Part shown: positions 28,094-36,074 of the stretch, one piece after another
How positions within the stretch are numbered: the stretch's first letter is position 1
Layout of the letters: each line of letters starts with the position of its first letter
Assembly: GCF_001719045.1 (NCBI RefSeq)
Contig: NZ_CP015423.1
Location: 1,550,001-1,614,000 of the forward strand
DNA length: 64,000 nt
Origin: Paenibacillus polymyxa
GTDB taxonomy: Bacteria; Bacillota; Bacilli; Paenibacillales; Paenibacillaceae
Direction: 5' to 3'
Translations under genes and position numbers: made by a program
Notes under the pieces: model-generated
Seen by the model: only the letters and a program-made list of their open reading frames with translations
The model's database searches: none
Told to the model about the DNA's origin: nothing

Positions 28094-28270
28094 ATGGATA
28101 TCGCAGCATTATCAACAGGTATGAGTCAGGCCAGCTTAGCTCAAGCCGTAAGTGTGAAAGTATTAAGTATGGCTAAAGATCAGGCCGGTGAACAAGGACA
28201 GGCTTTAGTGCAGATGATGGAAAAAAGCGTACAGCCTCATCTCGGGGGTCAACTGGACATTCGCACATAA
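28094..28270 (+). CDS. YjfB family protein (putative motility protein)
   Basis: The 58-residue product starts MDIAALSTGMSQASLAQ and ends VQPHLGGQLDIRT, matching the small YjfB family associated with motility in Bacillus and Paenibacillus. The ATG at 28094 has GGAGGG 7 bases upstream; the longer frame from 28076 lacks a ribosome site. It lies 57 bases after the chemotaxis receptor and is closed by a terminator, so the two probably form one transcript. The biochemical role is unknown. Confidence 0.75.
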   Translation: MDIAALSTGMSQASLAQAVSVKVLSMAKDQAGEQGQALVQMMEKSVQPHLGGQLDIRT

Positions 28271-28295
28271 GTGCATCCATATGCTTGGTTAGGGG

Positions 28296-28340
28296 CGATT
28301 CTGCTCAGGTCTGAACAGACCCGGGTAGAATCGTTTTTTT
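28296..28340 (+). terminator. Rho-independent terminator
   Basis: Outer stem CGATTCT/AGAATCG and inner stem GGTCTG/CAGACC are followed by seven T. Confidence 0.85.
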
Positions 28341-28460
28341 ATCTCCCTATTTTTCGTTCAGCACAAAACGTAGTAAACTAGACATATCGTCCACAACCTC
28401 GGTTCGGAGGATAGCGCAACATTCACACGATTTACATTGAAAAAGGAGGATACATAGTTT

Positions 28461-29816
28461 ATGAGTTATTCCGAATATTTTGAAAAAGCCAGAGAGCAAC
28501 AACTAGGCGAGTTACAGGAGTGGTTGTCCATTCCGAGTATCTCAGCATTATCGGAGCACAAAAAGGACATTAACCAAGCAGCTGATTGGCTGGCTGCCAA
28601 ACTGACTGCTGCCGGTCTGGAAAACGTTGAAATCATTCCAACCAAAGGGCACCCGCTGGTATATGCCGATCATTTGCACGCACCTGGTAAACCAACGATC
28701 CTCGTGTATGGACACTATGATGTACAACCCGTAGACCCGCTTCACCTGTGGGAAACGCCGCCGTTTGAGCCATCCATCCGTGATGGAAAATTGTATGCGC
28801 GCGGAGCGACAGATGATAAAGGACAGGTTTTCTTGCACATTAAGGCAGTTGAGGCCATTTTGAAGCAGGAAGGCAAATTGCCGCTGAACATCAAATTCTG
28901 CATTGAAGGCGAGGAAGAAGTGTCCAGTCCGAACTTGCTTGAGTTTTTGCAAACTGGAGCTGAACGTCTGGCTGCCGATGCTGTACTGGTGTCCGACACT
29001 TCCTTGATCGAAAAAGGGAAGCCTGCCATTTGCACAGGTTTGCGTGGACTATGTTCACTGGAAGTCGCCATTCACACGGCGAACACAGATCTACATTCCG
29101 GCTCTTTCGGTGGCGGCGTGCCGAATGCCCTGCATGCTCTGGTGTCCTTGCTGGCAACCCTGCATGACGACAAAGGCCGCGTTAGCGTCGAAGGATTCTA
29201 CGACGATGTCGCTCCATTATCGGCAGAGATGAGAGAAGAATTCGTGAAGCAAGGCTTCAATGAGAGCAAGCTGAAACAAGATCTTGCACTTGATTCCCTC
29301 TATGGCGAAGAAGGATTCAGCTTCGTTGAGCGTGTTGGGGCGCGTCCGACACTGGAGCTGAACGGCGTATACGGTGGCTTCCAAGGGGAAGGCACGAAAA
29401 CGGTCATTCCGAAAGAAGCTCATGCTAAAATCACGTGCCGCTTGGTGGCTAACCAGAATCCGCAAGACATTCTGGACAAAATCGAGCGCCATTTACGCGC
29501 TCATGTTCAGGCAGGAGCTACTCTGGATATTGAGCAAGGTGAAAAAGCAAACGCCTTTAACATCGACCCGACACACGCGTTTCTGCAAGCGGCAGCCGAT
29601 GCTTTTGAGAAAGTATACGGTGTGCGTGCCCTCTTTACCAAGGATGGAGGCTCCATCCCAATCGTGGAAACCTTCTCCCGTGTGCTGACTGCCCCAGTCG
29701 TGCTGATGGGCTTCGGCTTGCCAGATGAGAACCTGCATGCGCCTAACGAGCATTTTAACTTGGATAATTTTGATAAGGGTCTGCTGACGATTGTAGAGTT
29801 TTTGAAATCGGTGTAA
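28461..29816 (+). CDS. M20 family dipeptidase
   Basis: This 451-residue metallopeptidase has the first zinc ligand in YGHYDVQPVDP, the bridging Asp in GATDDKGQ, the general-base Glu pair in CIEGEEEVSS and a dimerisation lid domain in the middle (about 190 to 340) with LRGLCSLEVAIH. It is cytoplasmic and would cleave dipeptides or related amide bonds. GGAGG lies 11 bases before the ATG. It is monocistronic, with terminators on both sides. Confidence 0.9.
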   Translation: MSYSEYFEKAREQQLGELQEWLSIPSISALSEHKKDINQAADWLAAKLTAAGLENVEIIPTKGHPLVYADHLHAPGKPTILVYGHYDVQPVDPLHLWETPPFEPSIRDGKLYARGATDDKGQVFLHIKAVEAILKQEGKLPLNIKFCIEGEEEVSSPNLLEFLQTGAERLAADAVLVSDTSLIEKGKPAICTGLRGLCSLEVAIHTANTDLHSGSFGGGVPNALHALVSLLATLHDDKGRVSVEGFYDDVAPLSAEMREEFVKQGFNESKLKQDLALDSLYGEEGFSFVERVGARPTLELNGVYGGFQGEGTKTVIPKEAHAKITCRLVANQNPQDILDKIERHLRAHVQAGATLDIEQGEKANAFNIDPTHAFLQAAADAFEKVYGVRALFTKDGGSIPIVETFSRVLTAPVVLMGFGLPDENLHAPNEHFNLDNFDKGLLTIVEFLKSV

Positions 29817-29846
29817 GCACATGACAACTTCTTATGGCTAAGTTAC

Positions 29847-29880
29847 AATAGAGAGGGCGAAAGCCCTTTCTATTTTTTTT
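29847..29880 (+). terminator. Rho-independent terminator
   Basis: AATAGAGAGGGC, a GAAA tetraloop, GCCCTTTCTATT (one G-U type mispair) and eight T. Confidence 0.9.
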
Positions 29881-30035
29881 GAGGAGCGCTACATAATATG
29901 ATTATTCAGTTTATTCGTTTGCGGTAATGTGAGGTACAGTTCATGAAAACTCAACCATTTTTCCGAAAATGGGTTGGGTCTATTTGGCTGTGCCTTTTTT
30001 CATTCACCAAATACGAATGAACGGGGTGCTTTTCT

Positions 30036-30929
30036 GTGTCCAAATGGAATAAACACGAGATGAAGGCTGGCCTGATTGGTAAGCATGAACATCTCTTTAG
30101 GTGTCCTCTATGCTCTCAACCGATGCGTATGGTGGAAGGTAAAAGCCTCCTATGTACGAGTCAGCATTGCTATGATCTTTCAAAATACGGGTATTTACAT
30201 TTAGCCGCCCGGTCCTATAAGACCAAATATGATAAACAACTATTTTCCTCCAGAAGAATGATGTGCAATAGCGGATTTTTCGATCCCTTAAATGAAGCGA
30301 TAAGCAGCACTATAATGAAATTTATGAAGCCGCTGTTTGATCAAAAATCACACCTTTACTTGCTCGATGCAGGTTGCGGGGAAGGCACTCATTTGAGCCA
30401 CATTCAGGATAAGCTGACTTGGAAGGGAATCACCGAGCTAACAAGCGTAGGTATGGATTTGTCTAAAGAAGGTATTATGGCCGCAGCCAAAGAATATCCT
30501 CATCCTCTCTGGTGTGTTGCTGATCTGGCTCATTGTCCATTTTCAAATCAACAATTTGACGGTGTACTCAATATTTTATCCCCTTCTAATTATGCTGAAT
30601 TTACAAGAATTCTTTCGGAGGACGGCTGCGTCCTGAAAGTTATTCCCGAACGATATTATCTTCGGGAATTGAGATGCTTGTATGAACAGAAAAAGAATAA
30701 GCCTGCTTATTCGAATGACAATATATTAAGCCGATTTAAAGATCATTTTAAACTTCTATCCGCCGAACGGGTAACCTATCGTTTTATGTTAAATGCCGAC
30801 CTCTTGAAACCTTTGCTCCATATGACTCCCTTATCGTGGGGAGCTACGGAAGCAGACTGGCAGCGAGTGCAGGAAATAAATTTACCGTATGTCACAGTAG
30901 ATTTGCTCATCTTATGCGGTAAAAAATAG
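30036..30929 (+). CDS. RlmA-type rRNA (guanine-N1)-methyltransferase
   Basis: This 297-residue protein begins with a zinc site (FRCPLCSQPM, then a second Cys/His pair at LLCTSQHC), then YDLSKYGYLHL, the standard N-terminus of RlmA enzymes. The SAM-binding motif I is LLDAGCGEGTH, and NILSPSNYAEF is the substrate loop. RlmA-type enzymes methylate a guanine of 23S rRNA helix 35; the RlmA(II)/TlrB branch affects macrolide tolerance. Which branch this is cannot be told here. The start is GTG 30036 behind GGGGTG. Confidence 0.82.
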   Translation: MSKWNKHEMKAGLIGKHEHLFRCPLCSQPMRMVEGKSLLCTSQHCYDLSKYGYLHLAARSYKTKYDKQLFSSRRMMCNSGFFDPLNEAISSTIMKFMKPLFDQKSHLYLLDAGCGEGTHLSHIQDKLTWKGITELTSVGMDLSKEGIMAAAKEYPHPLWCVADLAHCPFSNQQFDGVLNILSPSNYAEFTRILSEDGCVLKVIPERYYLRELRCLYEQKKNKPAYSNDNILSRFKDHFKLLSAERVTYRFMLNADLLKPLLHMTPLSWGATEADWQRVQEINLPYVTVDLLILCGKK

Positions 30930-30934
30930 ATACT

Positions 30935-30983
30935 AAAAAGCATTCACAGCATGGAACCATCCATACTTCGTGAATGCTTTTTT
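30935..30983. terminator. Bidirectional terminator
   Basis: AAAAAGCATTCAC pairs perfectly with GTGAATGCTTTTT. It serves the plus-strand rRNA methyltransferase and the minus-strand gene that ends at 31000. Confidence 0.85.
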
Positions 30984-30999
30984 ACGTTAGTTCCGTCGC

Positions 31000-31434
31000 T
31001 TAAGAAAAACGGGTGTAGCGCAACAGGTGAGCCAGCCGATTGAGCCGTTCTATCTCCCGATCCAACTCATGCAGCGGCTGTCCAGCCAAAGCAGCGTTTG
31101 CTCTCAGATCCCGGAGCGGGTTCATTTTCCGACCCATGAGTTTGAGCACCGTGGCCTTCCCCGTGTTATTCACCACCACATATTGCGTTAGCTGGTCAAG
31201 CTCAATCCACAATACATGATGCTGTTGAAAAAACGACAATAGTTGCTCTTTTAACACCTCCAGCTCTTCAAGCTCACCTGTGATTTGCGGATGATGATGA
31301 AAAGCCACATAGCCCATCACCCGCAGGTCACTTATGATTTGTTCCATATGGAGCGTTTCGTGTATGTACACATTGTTCGTGCTCATGCGGTTTCTTGCAC
31401 CATTCGTATGATCTTCCCGGATGACGTTCACCAC
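31000..31434 (-). CDS. Hypothetical protein
   Basis: This is a soluble 144-residue helical protein. The frame starts at GTG 31434; an ATG at 31386 (MSTNNVYIHETLHMEQ) is an alternative, and neither has a strong ribosome site. A leucine- and glutamate-rich helix (ELEELEVLKEQLLSFF) is the most regular part. It follows a small membrane-protein gene by 15 bases and probably shares its transcript. I do not recognise the family. Confidence 0.5.
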   Translation of the reverse strand: MVNVIREDHTNGARNRMSTNNVYIHETLHMEQIISDLRVMGYVAFHHHPQITGELEELEVLKEQLLSFFQQHHVLWIELDQLTQYVVVNNTGKATVLKLMGRKMNPLRDLRANAALAGQPLHELDREIERLNRLAHLLRYTRFS

Positions 31435-31449
31435 CTGACTATCGTTATA

Positions 31450-31719
31450 TCAAGATTTATCTTTCCCCTTTTCCAATAGCTGCACAAGCCAGCAACCTCC
31501 AAACCACAATGCTCCTACAGCAAAAAAAACGGTATACACCGTATATAACGTGGTCAGTTCAAACAAGCTATTGTACCGATTAAGCAAGATCCCCCACAAG
31601 CATAGCAGAAAACTGCTACCATTTTGCTGATGAAAGCGATGCTTGTAGATCCGTTGAATCAAAACAGCCACAAATCCTATCAACAAAACGTGATTCAGCA
31701 AAATACTCCACATTTCCAT
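31450..31719 (-). CDS. Small membrane protein
   Basis: This 89-residue protein has about three hydrophobic helices (around residues 5 to 22, 35 to 50 and 58 to 82) and a basic C-terminus. AGGGGG precedes the ATG by 3 bases. It forms a two-gene unit with the next downstream hypothetical gene. No family is recognised. Confidence 0.5.
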   Translation of the reverse strand: MEMWSILLNHVLLIGFVAVLIQRIYKHRFHQQNGSSFLLCLWGILLNRYNSLFELTTLYTVYTVFFAVGALWFGGCWLVQLLEKGKDKS

Positions 31720-31781
31720 AAGCCCCCTTTTTCACTATAGCGCAATCGGCTTTGAAAAGTCAGGACGTATACAAACCTTTC

Positions 31782-31815
31782 GAAAAAAAACAACCGGCTT
31801 ATACGCCAGTTGTTT
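31782..31815 (-). terminator. Terminator overlapping a stop codon
   Basis: On the minus strand AAACAACTGGC pairs with GCCGGTTGTTT (one G-U), followed by a run of T. The stem includes the last codons of the gene ending at 31799. Confidence 0.8.
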
Positions 31816-32290
31816 CTCTTTCTACAAAATACTTATTGGTCATATAATGGGCCTTGCCTCTGGAAGTATCCACCATTCCCTTTTTGTTGTCGAGAAAAAC
31901 AATCTCCCGGCATTTGGTGCAGTACCACTTGGTCCGCTTAAAGGGAGATTCTGTTACATACGATGTACCACATTTGCAATCTACTTTAATTAAGGTTTCA
32001 GTTGATTTGTAAGCCTGGGACAACTCTTTTAGGCCAGTATCCGGCTGTTGAATCGGGATAATAACCTCCTGATAGCTTGAATACTGATTATGCACCTTAA
32101 AATCAGCCACCAGTTCCGCATGCAGTCCAAAGTACTCTTTGCCAATCTCGGTTACAAATTTCTTGCCGATTCTGTAACACTCAAGCCATTCCTGTATCTG
32201 TTGATTAGACAAAGGCACTGTGCCCTTGATACCACTATTTAATGTGTAAGTCATGATGTATAAAGTATCATCTTGTCTATGTCCGTACAT
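31799..32290 (-). CDS. Zinc-ribbon hypothetical protein, copy A
   Basis: This 163-residue protein has an N-terminal segment MTYTLNSGIKGTV that is nearly identical to that of the neighbouring paralogue, a middle YRIGKKFVTEIGKEYFGL, and a C-terminal zinc ribbon (CKCGTSYV, then WYCTKC). GGAGG lies 6 bases before the ATG. It ends in its own terminator. The function is unknown. The ribbon and basic surface would suit nucleic-acid or protein binding. It is one of a tandem pair. Confidence 0.6.
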   Translation of the reverse strand: MYGHRQDDTLYIMTYTLNSGIKGTVPLSNQQIQEWLECYRIGKKFVTEIGKEYFGLHAELVADFKVHNQYSSYQEVIIPIQQPDTGLKELSQAYKSTETLIKVDCKCGTSYVTESPFKRTKWYCTKCREIVFLDNKKGMVDTSRGKAHYMTNKYFVERETTGV

Positions 32291-32414
32291 GAGAAGCCTC
32301 CTTATAATACACTTGATAATGTACTACAAAGCGTAAAAAACATCAATTTTATTATTTGGCAAAAGACCTAATATCATTTTGGTAGGCACACCAGAGGTGT
32401 GAGTGTATAGTTAG

Positions 32415-32443
32415 AAAGCAACTGACAATCAGTCAGTTGCTTT
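32415..32443 (-). terminator. Hairpin overlapping stop of copy B
   Basis: AAAGCAACTGAC and GTCAGTTGCTTT form a perfect 12-bp stem with a 5-base loop. The T-run after it on the minus strand is short (TTTCT). Confidence 0.6.
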
Positions 32444-32927
32444 GTCTTTCCACATAGTATTTGTTGGTCATGTACCATGCCTTGCCTTTATCTGTATCCA
32501 CCATGCCCTTTTTACGATCCAGGAACACAATGTTATTACACTCCTTGCATGACCACTTGGTTCTTTTGTGCGGTGACTCTTCTATATAGGAAGCACCACA
32601 TTTACATTCTACCTGAATTAATGTTTTATACTGGCTGTACGCTTCTACCAATGGGTCCAGATCTACAGCTTTGCGTTCCATTACAGGCTGTATTATGGAT
32701 ATGTGTTCTCTCTGCTCCGAGTATTCATTATGTACCTTGAAATCTGCTACCAACTCAGGGTTTAAACCAAAATATTGTTTGCCCACAACTGTTACAAATT
32801 TGCTGCCAATTCGATATGCTTTAATCCATTCCTGCACCTGTTTACTGGATAGGTCGACCGTTCCCTTTATACCGCTGTTCAGCGTATAAGTCATCAAGTG
32901 TTGGTTGGGTGTCATATGTCTTAACAT
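32433..32927 (-). CDS. Zinc-ribbon hypothetical protein, copy B
   Basis: This 164-residue paralogue of the downstream gene shares MTYTLNSGIKGTV, YRIGSKFVTVVGKQYFGL, the zinc ribbon (CKCGASYI, then WSCKEC) and KKGMVDT. The two arose by tandem duplication. The N-termini before MTYT differ, and the 140-base spacer holds a terminator. GGAGGTGA lies directly before the ATG. The function is unknown. Confidence 0.6.
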   Translation of the reverse strand: MLRHMTPNQHLMTYTLNSGIKGTVDLSSKQVQEWIKAYRIGSKFVTVVGKQYFGLNPELVADFKVHNEYSEQREHISIIQPVMERKAVDLDPLVEAYSQYKTLIQVECKCGASYIEESPHKRTKWSCKECNNIVFLDRKKGMVDTDKGKAWYMTNKYYVERQSN

Positions 32928-33406
32928 TCACCTCCGATCAAGAATATACCACAGGTAGTCCTAGGCAAAGCTACTTCCTACTACCTGAAGCAATGAGCTT
33001 TTTCTGCCTTGTGATTCTTCTTCAACACCTATATATAAAAGTATAGCTCAAAACCTGATCCATCTTCCATCCTGTCGTCATGCTGAATACTGCTTTTGTA
33101 GGGATTTATATTCTTAGACTATCACCAGATGCATTTCTATCTTAGTATAACTTTGTGGTACAGTCTTATGTTTTGATCACTCCTGTTAGTTGCACCATGA
33201 TCCCTAATGGTAGTTTCTTCCTTCTATATATAGTACATCATTTACACGCAAATTCCCACATATTTCAGTGGTTATTCTGTAAAACAAAAGCCTTCATCCT
33301 TTTTAAAAGGGTTACGGGACTGATCACATGGTAGAGGTTACTGCTTCCTTGCCGTCCCCCCGATTATGTTATAATAAAATAAAGCAAAAAGAGCGAGGTG
33401 AAGTCG
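32928..33406. other. 480-base gap
   Basis: No gene is visible. It contains an 8-bp inverted repeat (32953 to 32960 with 32981 to 32988) and, near its right end, TATAAT at 33370 with TTGCCG 15 bases upstream, a possible but poorly spaced promoter for the next gene. Confidence 0.35.
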
Positions 33407-33667
33407 ATGAAATGGGAAGAAATTGCCGAATCACATCCAAGGCGATTTGTGTTGGTTGAGGCTATAAAAGCCAGTTCCAATAACCGCGTGCGCAATCTTG
33501 AAGACATGGCGGTTATTCAGGATTACGATAACCCAAAAGATGCATGGAGCGGGTATAAACATTTTCACAAACTGTATCCGTCACGCGAACTGTATGTGTT
33601 CCATACCAGTCGATCCGATGTCGAGGTTGTAGAAGAGTTTTTCTCAGGAGTACGGCAGCGTACATGA
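33407..33667 (+). CDS. Small hypothetical protein upstream of a retropepsin-like gene
   Basis: This 86-residue acidic protein starts at ATG 33407 (MKWEEIAESHPRRFVLV) with GAGGTG 6 bases upstream. It has no membrane segment or Cys. The stop overlaps the next start (ATGA). Short proteins of this look often sit directly before retropepsin-like genes, but I cannot name a family. The two genes are probably co-expressed. Confidence 0.6.
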   Translation: MKWEEIAESHPRRFVLVEAIKASSNNRVRNLEDMAVIQDYDNPKDAWSGYKHFHKLYPSRELYVFHTSRSDVEVVEEFFSGVRQRT

Positions 33668-34064
33668 AGATTAACCTTCATAATGGTTTGCCCATTGTTT
33701 CCTTAACATTGAGACATCACGACCAAACTGCTCTATTACCAAACGTATTGTTCGATACAGGGTGCGCTGCAACAGTGTTTGATACGGATTTACTTGCCCA
33801 AATGGCATTCACATTGATTTCATTAACGGGAGAGCAAAGCGGATGTACGGCGTGGGCGGTACAAGTGAAATTTGCTACGAACAGGTAATTCCTCATCTAA
33901 AAATCGGTCATATTCAATTAGATACATTTCCAATTCAACTAAGCTCTATTCAAGAGCCGTATGGATTTGATGGCATATTAGGCATTGATTTTATGCTAAA
34001 AACAAAATTAATTGTTGACTTTGATTTAATGAACATCCACTCCCCACTTTCACCTTTAAAATAA
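33664..34064 (+). pseudogene. Retropepsin-like aspartic protease, frameshifted
   Basis: The first frame carries the catalytic motif LFDTGCAATVFD; the second carries MYGVGG (flap), IRL-like strands and GFDGILGIDFM. A single-base deletion near 33804 (AAATGGCATTC, where an extra G would restore the frame) splits them; adding it gives LAQMGIHIDFINGRAKRMYGVGG joined in one reading. Intact, this would be a 133-residue retroviral-type protease, active as a homodimer. It is coupled to the preceding gene (ATGA). Either the gene is dead or the base is a sequencing error. Confidence 0.7.
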
Positions 34065-34102
34065 TTCCAAGCAGGTGGTCACATGTCTCTTCCTTTAAAT
34101 CT

Positions 34103-34195
34103 GATTACCATCATGCTCAGCCCGTAGAAGTATTACTTATACCCTTGGTTTCTCCTGCGGGCTGAGCCTTTGCCCAAGGGAGCGTGATGGTAATG
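34103..34195 (+). promoter_or_regulatory. Structured leader with competing stems over a start codon
   Basis: Three pairings compete or nest. Stem A joins 34104 to 34118 with 34180 to 34194 (15 bp, one G-U) and covers the start codon of the next gene. Stem B joins 34115 to 34127 with 34155 to 34167 (13 bp, one G-U). Stem C joins 34142 to 34148 (CCCTTGG) with 34174 to 34180 (CCAAGGG) and covers the ribosome site. A and B share GCTC at 34115 to 34118; C would be a pseudoknot with B. Stem B could also act as a terminator for the upstream gene, but no good T run follows it. Confidence 0.5.
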
Positions 34196-34441
34196 AAACC
34201 TAATCAAAAAAATCGTAATCGAGCTTATTTTAGGCACCACAGAAAATGTGTTATTCAGCGTAAAAAACGGCTTTCAGCACACCGGGGATGGGTCGTCAAA
34301 TTCGATGGTGTATTCTCCAAAGGAAAAATCCATTGTTCCTGCTGGATGTGCAGTAATAAAACAAAACGACTGGGCTATCCCAAATCAGAGCTAGCAAGAA
34401 TAGATAACTGCCGGGAACAGCTTCAGAATTATCGTTTCTAA
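34193..34441 (+). CDS. Small basic CxxC protein
   Basis: This 82-residue, strongly basic protein starts MKPNQKNRNRAYFRHHRK and contains SCWMCSNK, a CxxC-type pair, and an Arg/Lys-rich surface, which suggests RNA or DNA binding. The alternative starts GTG 34184 and ATG 34187 sit closer to GGGAG; ATG 34193 begins the sequence that looks conserved. Translation may be controlled by the folded leader just upstream. No family is recognised. Confidence 0.6.
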   Translation: MKPNQKNRNRAYFRHHRKCVIQRKKRLSAHRGWVVKFDGVFSKGKIHCSCWMCSNKTKRLGYPKSELARIDNCREQLQNYRF

Positions 34442-34455
34442 ACTAAAAAACGCTC

Positions 34456-34496
34456 AAAACAAGCGAATGTCCATTGCTATGACACTCGCTTGTTTT
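34456..34496 (+). terminator. Terminator after the small basic gene
   Basis: AAAACAAGCGA pairs perfectly with TCGCTTGTTTT around a 19-base loop. Confidence 0.7.
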
Positions 34497-34579
34497 ACGT
34501 TTACAATAGATTTTCCAGCTTCTTTCCTCAATTTGAAATATAGAATAAACTTGCTAGATTTGATCAGCTAACATACCAC

Positions 34580-34635
34580 AAAACAAAAGCCTTCCCGACC
34601 ACCCTTCACTGTCGAAGGATCATCGAGAAGACTTT
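34580..34635 (-). terminator. Terminator of gerE
   Basis: On the minus strand AAAGTCTTCTCGA pairs with TCGGGAAGGCTTT (G-U pairs allowed) and is followed by TGTTTTG. Confidence 0.5.
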
Positions 34636-34657
34636 GTACCCCGCAAGGAACAAGAGG

Positions 34658-34885
34658 TCAGATTTTTAATTCTCCAAGCCTGATTAATTCCACGACCGCC
34701 TGTGAACGACCTTTTACGTTCAGTTTCTGCATTACATTGGAAATATGGTTTCGGACCGTTTTTTCGCTAATGAATAGCTGTCCGGCGATGTCACGTGTTG
34801 TTTTGTCCTGCACGAGCAGTTCAAATACTTCACGTTCACGGTGAGTTAACAAAAACTTGTTTTTGTGGTCGTTACCCTTCGTCAA
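34658..34885 (-). CDS. gerE: Spore regulator GerE
   Basis: The 75-residue LuxR-type HTH protein reads LLTHREREVFELLVQDKTT, LFISEKTVRNHISN and VKGRSQAVVELIRLGEL, which is close to Bacillus subtilis GerE (74 residues) over its whole length. GerE is the last regulator of mother-cell gene expression in sporulation, binding DNA to switch late spore-coat genes. I place the start at TTG 34885, 7 bases after GGAGG; the frame extends to 34924, but that would add residues absent from GerE. It is monocistronic. Confidence 0.93.
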   Translation of the reverse strand: MTKGNDHKNKFLLTHREREVFELLVQDKTTRDIAGQLFISEKTVRNHISNVMQKLNVKGRSQAVVELIRLGELKI

Positions 34886-35054
34886 TTTCACCCCTCCTTG
34901 CTCGGGTTTTGTGTGGTGTAACAAGGTTAAGGGATACAGTCAACACATTTTATGTCATGTGCTCAGGTATGGTTCAATATGCGGATAAAAATGGGCATAG
35001 GCACCTTACTAACTCCCTTCGATGGAGGGTTGGACTCTGCGTCTAATTTATGTA

Positions 35055-35113
35055 TTGACAGGCATATGGGCCAGCCTTATGATAAGAAAAACCGCGACTG
35101 ATAATCATTATCA
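35055..35113 (+). promoter_or_regulatory. Promoter with Fur box for efeOBU
   Basis: TTGACA (35055 to 35060), 17 bases, TATGAT (35078 to 35083), then a perfect 7-1-7 Fur box TGATAATCATTATCA (35099 to 35113) just after the expected transcription start. Fur with iron would block transcription, so the operon should be induced by iron limitation. Confidence 0.85.
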
Positions 35114-35191
35114 AAATAAAAATTCGATATAGATATCGCGCAACAGACTATGGTTCAAGGCCAGTTTGGCCAGAAAGGGTGTTCATTGATT

Positions 35192-36070
35192 ATGAAACTA
35201 CGTTATGCCGTACCGGCCGGAGTGCTGGTCTCTTCTATTCTGTTCGCAGGTTGCGGACAAACCGGAACTGCTACTCAGCAGCCTGCCGCAACGACCAAAG
35301 ATGCAGGAGCAACAACACAGACAACGACTCCTGCCGCTTCTGCTCCCAATTTTGATCAAGCGGTAACAGCTTACCGCACCTATGCCATCGAGCAATGCGA
35401 TACGTTTGTGAAGAAGACAGAAGAATTCACGAACGCAGTCAAAGCTGGCGAGCTGGATAAAGCCAAGGCGCTGTATGCTCCTGCACGTATGTACTATGAA
35501 CGGATTGAACCGATTGCAGAAGCGCTGGGTGATCTTGACCCGAATATTGATGCACGTGACGGTGATGTGGATGCAGCGGATTGGCGCGGCTTTCACCGGA
35601 TTGAAAAAACATTATGGGAAGAAAACACAACCAAAGGAATGGACGAGTTTTCCGAGCGACTGCTGAGTGATGCCAAGCTGCTGCGTGCCAAAGTAGAAAC
35701 AGTTAATATTGACGCCAGCCTGATGGTAACGGGTGCAGTCGAGTTGTTGAATGAAGTCTCTACCTCGAAGGTGACGGGTGAGGAGGAGAGATATTCCCAT
35801 ACGGATTTGTACGATTTTGCTGCCAATGTAGAAGGCGCACAAAAGATATATGACATTTTGAAAACAGATCTGAACCAAAAAGATGCGGCGTTGGAAAAAC
35901 AAATTGGTGAGCGCTTTACGGCCTTGCAGCAGGAGTTGGCTCCTTTTAAGGACGGAGAAGGTTATGTATCGTATACAAAACTGAAACCGGAAGAAGTTAA
36001 AAAGCTGAGCCAAAACCTCGATGCCTTGGCAGAACCGTTGTCCCAAATGGGGAAATTGTTAGGAGTGTAA
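35192..36070 (+). CDS. efeO: Iron uptake lipoprotein EfeO (EfeM-type)
   Basis: The 292-residue product begins with a lipoprotein signal (MKLRYAVPAGVLVSSILF then AGC lipobox), a Ser/Thr/Ala/Gln linker and an M75 (imelysin-like) helical domain containing the HxxE metal motif in GFHRIEKTLWE. There is no N-terminal cupredoxin domain, so it is the short EfeM form. It would sit on the outer face of the membrane and pass iron to EfeU. The ATG at 35192 gives a clean signal peptide; ATG 35150 would add residues without a ribosome site. It is the first gene of the Fur-controlled operon. Confidence 0.9.
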   Translation: MKLRYAVPAGVLVSSILFAGCGQTGTATQQPAATTKDAGATTQTTTPAASAPNFDQAVTAYRTYAIEQCDTFVKKTEEFTNAVKAGELDKAKALYAPARMYYERIEPIAEALGDLDPNIDARDGDVDAADWRGFHRIEKTLWEENTTKGMDEFSERLLSDAKLLRAKVETVNIDASLMVTGAVELLNEVSTSKVTGEEERYSHTDLYDFAANVEGAQKIYDILKTDLNQKDAALEKQIGERFTALQQELAPFKDGEGYVSYTKLKPEEVKKLSQNLDALAEPLSQMGKLLGV

Positions 36071-36074
36071 TGAT

